DNA from: Ctena decussata
Lineage: Eukaryota > Mollusca > Bivalvia > Lucinida > Lucinidae
Reading direction: 5' to 3'
DNA: 64,000 nucleotides
NCBI GenBank assembly: GCA_963989385.1
Contig: OZ022500.1
Coordinates: forward strand, 119,143,842-119,207,841
Each line of letters begins with the position of its first letter. Position 1 is the first letter of the stretch. Position numbers and translations under genes: made by a program. Shown in pieces: positions 55,476-64,000 of the stretch. The notes beneath the pieces were generated by a model. It searched no databases. It was not told where the DNA came from and saw nothing but the letters and a program-made list of their open reading frames with translations.

Positions 55476-57165
55476 TTATGAGCCTGTTGCTGTTTCTGGC
55501 CCACTTCCGTACAGCATTTCTATATTTAGATACTTGTCATTTCTGTGGAGCACCAAGAGCTTTTGGGTATTTTCAACACTGAGTCTGTTATGCAGATCAG
55601 TTTCTATTAACATCCAAAAACACCCTCTCAACTTCCGTAGTGCTGAATGGAAGACAAGCAGCAATGATGCACAGCTTCTCAATACTGGGACCAGCTGTTA
55701 TTTTCATTTGACTGATGATTTCGATCAGTTCAGTGGGTCCATCTGTCAGTGTCTTCTCTATTTCTGACAAGATGTGGCTTAATTTATCCCATTCTTCTAG
55801 CAAAGAATCCATATCCATACTGTAGTGTTTCGCCAACAATTCCAGGTATGGTACATCTGGCTTAGAGAAGACACGCATGGAATTGGTAATTTCTGGGTTT
55901 GCGAATCTGCTGCTGTGTTGCCTGATAGGTTGTCAATGAACTGAACTTGACTATTTGACTGGTTACTTGCTGCTGCTCCGTAGGTGTGATATCTAAAGTT
56001 TCCAGGACCTTTGGCACCTTTTTTGTATTAAGTCAAAGCTTAATCTTTAGTTGTTGGAGTTTAGCTTAGGCTACACAAGAGAAAGATCAACTGTATTGGT
56101 CTGAAAGGTCAATGATAAGTGTGTGACAGGCTTAAGTGCATCACACAAGAAGTGAATCTCTTGAATGATTTGAAAGTTTTTAATTTTCCTTACAAGGCCA
56201 CTGGCCGAGGGTCCAGAACCAAGTCTAACTTTATCAGTTCCAAACTGTACAGCATTCTCCAGGTCCATTATAGCTGCTAGAAGAGTATCTTTCAATAATG
56301 TGACTGCATCCATATGAGATAACCATCTAGTGAGTGCAACCTTCTTGATCTTCTTTTCATCACAATCATTCAGAAGCTTCTGTATTTTATGAGGAGACTG
56401 TTTTCTCACAGCTGAGTTTTGATAATATCTGAACAAGCTGGAGAGTGTGTCAACAGCATCTCGGTATGCAGGAATGCTGTGAAACTGTCTTTAGCAGCAA
56501 GAGCCAAACGGTGATTCTGACAGTAGATACTGAGGAGATCAGGCTTGATTGTTTTCAGTGTTGTCGCTTACCCTGTTTTTTTTTTTTTTTTTTTTTTTTT
56601 TTATCTAGCATTACACTGCATCCAGCACTGCCAACAGCTGAAAATGCTTCTAAGTTCAAGTCTTCTTCTACGATTCTTTGCTTCATTGAAGATAGTCTCT
56701 GCTGTACCATTTGAAATATGAACATCTTTGATGAAGTTAACGTTCACATCTCCACACTTCTGATCAACGTACTTCGCGACAAAGGCAATGTGCTTTCTGC
56801 TGCCAACATCAGTAGCTTCGTCAAGCATCAGCGAGTATGCAGGACTATCATTGATCTTTTTTGTCAATGTCTCCTCAATGTCTTCCGTCATAGCCCTAAT
56901 TAATACATCAAAAACATTTATGACTAGGTACTGAGCACTTAGTCCCTGAGACAGATGCTAAAGAGGTGGACTCTGCACTCTTCCACAGCAAAGAAGTCTT
57001 TGCATATGATTGTATGTGGAATAAGATAGAACATTTCATGGCTATTGATATGGTTTCAAAATTCTTTATGTTAATGGCTTCTGCATCAGTCATGGCTGCT
57101 TCTATGCCGAGTTGCTGACAGGTTTTCAGCTTCAGTGCCTGTTGATGCTGCTCAGAAACACTGAG
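55476..57165 (-). pseudogene. hAT-family transposase, multiply frameshifted
   Basis: Minus-strand fragments in order: KLKTCQQLGIEAAMTDAEA (about 57130), SLMLDEATDVGSRKHIAFVA with KYVD (about 56840-56770), NHRLALAAKDSFTAF (about 56515), KVALTRWLSHMDAVTLLKDT (about 56340) and the C-terminal hATC dimerisation signature LPFSTTEVERVF followed after a frameshift by NRLSVENTQKLLVLH (about 55640-55545). The DEATD and hATC blocks are typical of hAT transposases and their ZNF862/KIAA1586-like relatives. No BED finger is visible. Frameshifts at about 55600 and 56440, a degraded 55.88-56.07 kb and a 27-base A-run within the coding strand show it is dead. Confidence 0.8.
56576..56602. repeat. T27 run inside the hAT relic
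   Basis: Poly-A on the transposase coding strand, next to the GCSVML.K region; probably an expanded lysine codon or a small poly-A insertion. Confidence 0.95.
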
Positions 57166-57465
57166 TAAGTCATAGTGACCTATATTTATGTATGATTCAG
57201 TGATTTTCCCTCATATTCCTAACACTATATCATAGATTTGCCTTATATTTTGGTTAATGTTTTGGGCTAACACTGTGAGTGACCTCATACGAATTGTTGG
57301 TCAGTGTGGCCTGACCTATATATTATATGATTTTGCCTCAAATTTCTATCCTTTTTATGGGTTTGCATCATATTTGAGTTAATGGTTTGGTTTGTACTAT
57401 GAGTGACCTCATACTAGCTGAAGTTAGTGTGACCCATATATTATACTCCGGTGATTTTACATTTC
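57160..57465. repeat. Degenerate ~130-bp tandem units
   Basis: AGTGACCTATATTTATG, GCCTGACCTATATATTATAT and GTGTGACCCATATATTATAC mark three successive units, with GAGTGACCTCATAC between them. Confidence 0.7.
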
Positions 57466-57678
57466 TTACTCGATTTTATGGATTTGCCAATCGACCAAAG
57501 CACGGGCTTATTACCATTATTACGAATTTAATCGCACTATTCCGAGGACGGTTCGTAAATCTGCGAGTCCGTGATTGGCGGTTTTTGTCAACGGACAAAA
57601 TAAATGGGCTGACATATGTCTAGTACAATTTGTTTCGTGTAATTTTGCAATAAGCTGTACACGTCAATTTTTGGTTTT

Positions 57679-57739
57679 AGGGCTGGATTTGGATTTTGAT
57701 TGTTTCAGTTCCTGGTCTTTGCATACTTTTTACTTTTAT
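57679..57739 (+). mobile_element. 5'-truncated Penelope-like 3' end (copy F, ~60 bp)
   Basis: AGGGCTGGATTTGGATTTTG through GCATACTTTTTACTTTTA, identical to copies A and C over 60 bases. The shortest member of the truncation series. Confidence 0.8.
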
Positions 57740-58454
57740 TCGCCGCACACCATGCAATTATTTATTTTGGTAATTATTAGCTTAATCGATAGATCTCAGT
57801 TGAAATTCTAGTTTATGTTGACAGTTAAAAAAGCTTGTGTCGACAGTAACAAAGTTTTATGGGAAACACCATGACCTGGTTGATCCCTACAATATGACCG
57901 TTTCTAAACTAATTTCCCATTTGATGGCCTCAGCCGAAGTTTAGTTAAGCTTTCAATTACCGGACTTTCATTTTCACTGACTTTTTCCGCTGATACATAG
58001 ATTTGGCGGGTGTGTTATAATAGGCAGATGATGCTTACTACTCGCGAGCACCTGATCACACCTCTATTTTGGGGTCCATATCAGTGTATCTAGAATATTT
58101 AAGAATCGTCTATGTTAAAATGACTTGTTCGGACATACGATTGGGTACTTTGACCACTTTCATTTATAATGTTATTTTCGAAAACATTGTTGGTAACAAT
58201 GGCAAAATCTGCAAAATCAAAATAAAAATGTCGTGGAAGAAAGCGGTGAAATGTTCACAATTTATTTTGTCTTCGGTACCAGCCAATGTTTTTTTTTCTT
58301 TGACACCAAACATTAAAGATGTTTTTATCTAAAACGTTTACTAACCATTTAAGATGACTATATCCACGAATGATATGTTGTGATTTAATTATGATACAGT
58401 GATATATTACCACCACATAAACATGTCTTTTTCCAAGGGCATCCAGCAGCGCGT

Positions 58455-58512
58455 CTTCGACTTTCGATTCGGTGGTAAGCTATTTCCGGTGGTGATGGTA
58501 GACGGATCAGGA
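58455..58512 (+). other. Coding-like segment related to 49659-49737
   Basis: Plus-strand frame reads FDFRFGGKLFPVVMVDG. No donor follows in the expected place; an acceptor-like TCCAG precedes at about 58445. It is inverted relative to the 49.66 kb copy. Function unknown. Confidence 0.35.
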
Positions 58513-58729
58513 AGTCTTAACATCTGTGACTTCTGTAATTTTATCAGAATATAAAAAACATGCATTGGGCAATATATGCAACTAATAAATTTTGATATCA
58601 TCTGCATGCTTAGCAGCATTCCTTTGAAACACATTGGTGTGGTCAATATGACGCAAGCAGTTAAACACCTAGGTTTAGCTGTATCAGTCTGAAGTGACAG
58701 CTAGACTTCAAATTGTTTGTTTGATTTGT

Positions 58730-58870
58730 AGATTAACAGCCCTATTTTGGATAGCCTGGTGGTCATCAGCTGGGAAAGAGCTGACCTCTTGTTTCTTCAC
58801 TTGAATGTCTTGTTTGCTTTCCTTTCTCATTTGGTGTTTAGGGCAGGATGTGATGATCAAATATGTTGAC
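58730..58870 (+). mobile_element. Diverged Penelope-like tail fragment
   Basis: GATAGCCTGGTGGTCATCAGCTGGGAAAGAGCTGACCTCTTG and GGGCAGGATGTGATG parallel tail-family blocks also seen at 13000-13205. Confidence 0.35.
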
Positions 58871-59602
58871 TTTTGATCATAATTGACAATCTGCTATAAG
58901 ATAAGGCAAGCCAAGCTAAGATAAGATAGGATGTGTTTGTGCAAACTTGTTTCGATCTATTAGTAATTAATATCCATTCGACGCGGTTATAATTCCATTG
59001 GAATATTTTAGTTTAGCGTTAACTTTGTAAAATATAGTTTTGTGCTCGTAAAGTGAGTTACTTTACAACTTAGCAACTAATAGAATAGGTTGTAATAGAA
59101 ATGAGCTTTACTTTTGTGGAAACGCCGTCGAATCACTCGCAAAATGAATAACGCCCGAAGGGTTTTATGTTTAGTTTGTGGGTGATATACCCGGTTTGGT
59201 GTCAACACATGGATGGATGCAATCCACATACATAATTGTTTTTGTATAATTGCAGCTGCGTCATCTGTATCTAAAAATGTACCATAGAAATCACCGCAAA
59301 GAAAACACGTTCAAGCTGATCCAAGATTTCGATTAAGAGGATGCATAACAACCGTTTTCTGTTTTGTATCGACCTATTACACTAAATTTTCATTAGAATG
59401 TTCAGATCGAATTCCTGTAGTATGACATTTTACCTTAACTCAACTTTCAAGTTTGGGAACAAACTATTTAAGGGAAATGATATTGGTGCGAGCCATATGG
59501 TACGCATCGTCATTCACTTTTTTCAAGAAATAAACAGCTGAGTTTTCCTAAATTATCATACTGCAACAATTCATTTACTATCACTTCATTAATTTATAGT
59601 AA
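58871..59602. other. Unassigned sequence
   Basis: No recognisable gene or repeat. Confidence 0.4.
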
Positions 59603-59675
59603 ACCCGATAGCTCAGTGGGTTTAGCACTGGCCTGCTAAGGTAGCGATTCCGGGTTCGAGTACCACTGGAGGCGA
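59603..59675 (+). repeat. tRNA-like SINE head or tRNA relic
   Basis: TAGCTCAGTGGGTTTAGCAC is a good A-box/D-arm and GGGTTCGAGTACC a good B-box. The anticodon-like loop is CTGCTAA, giving GCT as in tRNA-Ser. The putative acceptor strands do not pair and there is no long variable arm, so this is not an intact tRNA gene. Confidence 0.6.
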
Positions 59676-61601
59676 AAACCTTTTCATCAATAAATGGGTG
59701 ATTTGACTGGTGAAAATACGTTGAACTATTTATCCTATGGATTTACGAAAAGGGAGACGAAGGTAGTAATATACTACTCGACAGAAGTTTTGCGTCACCA
59801 TATATTTTCCCATAGACATAATGCTTTCAACTTATTTCCAAGAGGTATACAAGAAAAACATGACTATTTTGCTTTATGGCTTCTGTAACTCACCGACTTA
59901 CAAGGGGCGTTCAGAAAGTCATAACTTTATTTAGAGGCATGCTGGGTACAAATGTTATGCGTGCTCTGAAGGCAGTACATTTGGTCTTTACAATGATACC
60001 CATACTGAACAAAGACACTTTCCTTATTGACTAACAACGCATTTTATTAGGCTCCAGTCATACCACTGAGCTAATTTCATATGTAAAATCGTTCATGTGT
60101 GAGGCATTCAAGTCAAATATCGTTTGAAATACAAAATACTTCTTTGTCAACCGCTTGTACATCGTTGTGTACAATATCCATACAAAAGTTAGAATAGTGG
60201 CAACTGTTACCGATTCATTCCTTGCAAAGCAATACGCAGTTCTTATGGTGTTATCAAATTGGACGTCAACGTCATTTTTGGAAGACTGTAGCGGTTTCAT
60301 TTTTGCACTAATTAAAATTTATAGCCAGATTATGGTTGACCCATGCAAAGGCTCTTGCTGACAAGATTTCGAATACTAACCGATTTCTTTTCATTTCGAA
60401 ATAATTATAACTTTAGTAGGAAGGGAGAATTTGCTAGTACATAAGATACAGAGAATACATATTTACGGAACGGTATGAAACATAGATCAAATATAATTTC
60501 CGCGATATTTACTAGACAGCATTGCCTGGGCATTGTCTTTAAGCACCAAAGATAAAAAAATGAAAGACTGCTCATATATGAATTACGGCCTACAAAAGTA
60601 CAATTCTGCAGTGCCTGTAGGATATACCTCCCTTCAAAGAAGTTGAAAAATGTGTCCTTATAGACAAAAACACCGCATTTGCAGACTTCTGTAGGCATAA
60701 GATAGCTCTATGTGTTTTGCTATCGGAAAATCTGTCTTTATTATGGTTACCAAGAAATTATGCTACTTGCAAAACTATGCACTCGTATGTCTCTGTACAC
60801 ACCTTACAAAATTGTGGAAAAAAAAGTTTCCTTCCGACTTCTGGTATTGGCTCTTAGTGTATGTTATTTGTAACATAATACATTTACACACATTTTTGAA
60901 CACAATATTTTAAAGAAATGGAACAGAAGAAAGTCAGTGGTATTGACTCTTAACAAATCATATGGGAAATCAAACTGAATTAGGCTTTTACTCTTTAAAA
61001 GTCGGTATCTACCAAGACGGACGGAACCGAAGATGAAAAACTCTTCATATTTATGATACCGAAACATAAGACCGTTAATCATACAAAATAACCATTTCAT
61101 TGCTATGCATATGGCTTTTACAAACATGAAATGTGTCTGGTAAGCATAAGCTCAATTGAAAAAAGTAAAAGTGAAGCAAAAATTTCTCTTGAGCAATATA
61201 TAGCAGCAAGTTTAAATCCTGTCTGCTATGACAATATCAGATGAGCTTATGTATTATTACCACTAGTTTATGACATTAAAGTAAATCTTCAAACGCACAA
61301 AGACACATATATGATAAACATACGGTATAAAGTCAGATACGATCATTTACACAATGTGCTGTCGAGCACAAGCCCTCTAATGCTGAGTCCAGAATAACGA
61401 GTAAATTTTAATTATGCCGATGATAAAGTACCACCGCCCTATGAGCGAGACGACTGATTAAAATATATTTCTTCAGGTAATTACATTGCTTCATATAACT
61501 TCGTACAACAGTTTCTATACGAATATATTTTCATTAACGATAGAAGACACTGCAGTCTGCTGATAATAACTTTGAGGAGAAAGCCTGTATTAGTAAAAAA
61601 G
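59676..61601. other. Unassigned sequence
   Basis: About 1.9 kb of AT-rich DNA with only short frames that lack motifs. No repeat ends recognised. Confidence 0.4.
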
Positions 61602-61801
61602 TAGGGTAAAGTCGGGTAAATTCGGACAGCAAGTAAATTCGGACAGTGATATTGTTTCTTTTATATATCAGTTGTTTGGAATAAAATTAAAATTAACTGG
61701 GCAAACCGTGAAAATCCTGATAAGACGTCTCATCTGGATTTTCACTGTTTGCAATGGTATATCCGAATTTACCCGCTGTCTGAAGTTACCACTTTACCCT
61801 A
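61602..61801. mobile_element. MITE family F2 (copy 4, best preserved)
   Basis: TAGGGTAAAGTCGGGTAAAT and TTACCACTTTACCCTA are inverted, with TA at both edges. The inner GTAAATTCGGACAG / CCGAATTTACCCGCTGTC words pair as well. 200 bp, no coding content. Confidence 0.9.
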
Positions 61802-62097
61802 GTGTGCTTTAACAATTGATGTGAAATCTCTCAGCAACATTATATATGCACAGTATATTGACCATAAAGATATTTTCAGAATGTACTGCAAACGTACAAA
61901 CAAACAGGCATTAAATTCAACGCCCAAACATAGTCGCACTTCAACCCTTTAGTATCCACAAAATTAATTTTGCTGTCGATTAACAATTAGCTACAGGATT
62001 GTTTTGAACTGTTTTACAAAAGAAAATGTGCTCTTGCTCATGTTCTGTACAGTTAAATCCTTTTTAAAAGTCAGTCTGAGCCCACAGAAGCTAATCT

Positions 62098-62601
62098 ACA
62101 ACGGCACTTTTCGTTTCGTCGCAACCGCCGGTTTAACTGTAGGAAACTTCATTCGGCCACTCAGATTTATCAGCCAAAACTGGTGCTACAGATTGGTTGT
62201 TGTCCCTTGAAAACAATCTTCTTTCAGAAAAGGGTTATCAGCTACAACATCTGAAATCATTTTGTAAAAGTATTATTTATAGAAGACAATAAGACTCACT
62301 CGTGAAATTTACTTATTTCGGTTTAGTCTTCAAATAAAAATATATCATGACTAAACTGGAATCAGCACCTCCTTGTATGACGACGATTGCTTAATTTGTA
62401 TGCATTCCTTTTATAAAATCCGTCTGAAAAAGGACGCATGGTCTGTGCATTGAAATGCATAGACTATGCGTCCTTTTTCAAACGGATTTTATAAAAGTAA
62501 ATAATTGAAATACATCAGAAACTCATTGATTTTGACTCCATTGCGATACATAAATACTTACTTTACACCGACAGATATAACTAAACGAAAAGTGCCGTTG
62601 T
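62098..62601. repeat. 19-bp inverted repeats enclosing a hairpin
   Basis: ACAACGGCACTTTTCGTTT (62098-62116) and its exact complement (62583-62601) bracket about 465 bp that includes the hairpin at 62409-62496. It could be a non-autonomous DNA element; no target duplication noted. Confidence 0.6.
62409..62496. repeat. Long hairpin, ~40-bp arms
   Basis: TTTTATAAAATCCGTCTGAA..AGGACGCATGGTCTGTGCATT pairs with AATGCATAGACTATGCGTCC..ACGGATTTTATAAAA around a very short loop, with a few mismatches. Confidence 0.93.
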
Positions 62602-63477
62602 CGAATGACTACAGTGGTTAGGTTTGACAAATTTTTCTGTCAAAAAATATCATTTCTTTCTTTTGCAAATGTTGTCAAACGTATCACGAGGATGCACGTT
62701 ATTTTATGATTTTTACGATCATCAAGTCAAACAGTCTTGTCACATAGCTTTTCCACTCATTTATGGCAAGTGTTCTCGGTAGATACACAGTTTACATTTG
62801 AGGTACGAGGATCAAGTAAACAATTAGAGTCTCTGCCACATATTCTCACTGTCAGAAGCTACTGCGCTGGCTTCAATCTTACTGATACTTACAGTTTTTT
62901 TCGTCAATCTCCGTCAGAAAATGGCTTCCTGCTATCTTGATGTTCAGTTTGTATCTGGGATTCGATTTTATATTTCAAGCGCAATTTCTCTCTTTTTCGA
63001 TTATTATCTTAGTTGCAATCTACGTACCCGCCTCACAGCCAACACAACTCATGGGATTTAATATACATGTACCTTTGTGAAATTTAATGCAACATATGTG
63101 CATTTTTGTATTTAGCGAAACCCCAAAAGTTTGAAACAATAAAGTAATGGACGGGCTTCGGCAGCCATCGACCCACATTTTGAAGGAATTATCTGCAATT
63201 ATCATAATCACATGATAAGTCAGTCTTGGTATTAGTATTATTTAGACAGATTTAGCAGAATAAGGTTAATTTAAATCAGTATTTCAGTACTCACTTCAAT
63301 TTATAAGCACCAAACGATTAGAAGTATTGACTACTGAGCTGCTACTCTCGAGAACAAAACGGAGTCACATCATGCGGTTTTCAACAGTGTGGAATTGGTG
63401 ACAAGCAGAGACTCTAATCAGACTGCACATAAATGCAGTCATAATTGTTGTCATATCAGCCATCTATGGAATTGACC
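62602..63477. other. Unassigned sequence
   Basis: No recognised gene. AGAGACTCTAATCAGACTGCAC near 63405-63430 faintly echoes MITE F1. Confidence 0.35.
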
Positions 63478-63595
63478 CACGCCAGAGAGAGTCAACTGAG
63501 GTCTCTGGTTACCCATTATAAATGATCAAGATGATCTAAATATCATATGACAAAAATGCCACATTGTTAGACGCAACATGTCGCGACTCAAATTG
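63478..63595. repeat. Dispersed repeat, partner at 16935-17065
   Basis: AAATGATCAAGATGATCTAAATATCATATGACAAAAATGCCACATTGTTAGA is a diverged copy of the 16.9-17.1 kb segment. Confidence 0.7.
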
Positions 63596-64000
63596 TCCAC
63601 CAGCAGTGACACAAACAGCAGAACTATCTAAAGTCTTTGATCGTTAAAGTCTTGAATTTCAACTTTATTCAAGAAACTATAAATTATGTGCATATAAACT
63701 TCACCAAGGCTTGCACACAAGAAAAACTTTGTAATATTTGTCTCTGAGACTTTTAAAGCAAAGAAATCAAAATTCAGCGGTGCTTGTCACTAGATAATAC
63801 GCATGTGCATGATGAATTGTGTTATATAACTATACATATAATACAAAACCCCAAAATATAATAGGTTTCTGTCATAAAAAGAATAAAAGTGAAGTGAAAT
63901 GAACTGTTTCTCTGATAGAAAGGCATATCCATTTATTAAACCACACGATTTCCATAATACTCCAATCATGGATTTAAAATGCATTATCCTGCGCAGAAGA
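63596..64000. other. Unassigned sequence
   Basis: No recognisable gene or repeat up to the window edge. Confidence 0.4.

Noticed and set aside
59603..59675. Possible tRNA-Ser(GCT) gene
   Set aside because: A- and B-boxes are good but the acceptor stem does not pair and the serine-type variable arm is absent.

Overview
This window looks like AT-rich, repeat-dominated nuclear DNA from an invertebrate, most probably a bivalve mollusc. The main pointers are several elements built as a tandem-repeat core, then an ACGG-type microsatellite, then a terminal hairpin (the architecture of published bivalve 'pearl' and Helentron-associated elements), tRNA-derived SINEs with CAACC-type tails, RTE-like and Penelope-like retroelements, and many short palindromic MITEs. 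There is no bacterial-style gene packing and no intact long reading frame. I found no complete host gene. The only host-like coding signals are a broken C2H2 zinc-finger segment (52.07-52.72 kb) and one short exon-like segment (49.66-49.74 kb) with a relative at 58.46-58.51 kb. No rRNA, CRISPR or intact tRNA gene is recognisable.

0.8-8 kb: a 3' fragment of a non-LTR retrotransposon (minus strand) abuts an RTE-like LINE (1711-3499) flanked by a perfect 14-bp target duplication. Then come a palindromic MITE and a half copy, a 111-bp tandem duplication, a 1.3-kb terminal-inverted-repeat element, and a Penelope-like element (PLE) remnant that has lost its reverse-transcriptase core. 9.1-14.2 kb: a 3.2-kb fold-back element with ~330-bp inverted arms around a degenerate ~155-bp satellite array, then a pogo-like MITE and minisatellites.

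15-24.9 kb: a nested complex of tandem-array elements (17.7-22.6 kb; two E1 elements, E2 and E3, inserted one inside another), SINEs with target-site duplications, and a GACGTC-palindrome MITE. 26-36 kb: further MITEs, Penelope 3'-tail copies, and element E4 (31.1-32.7 kb) interrupting an older minisatellite. 37-49 kb: SINEs, element E5, three more recurring MITE families and further Penelope tails.

49-64 kb: the exon-like segment, element E6, the zinc-finger pseudogene, MITEs, a decayed hAT transposase (55.5-57.2 kb, minus strand), a tRNA-like SINE head, and sparse sequence to the end.

The clearest connecting pattern is that elements E2-E6 share one terminal grammar: an A-rich start, a 5' hairpin, a 8-16 nt terminal inverted repeat, a repeat core, usually a GGAC/ACGG-like tract, and a 3' hairpin containing the inverted-repeat partner. 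The E1 family has the same layout but lacks the A-rich start. All lie in the same orientation. Four nested cases allow the pre-insertion site to be inferred: insertion next to an A-run without target duplication. A second pattern is a 5'-truncation series of one Penelope-like 3' end. All family identifications are from reading the sequence; no database search was possible.
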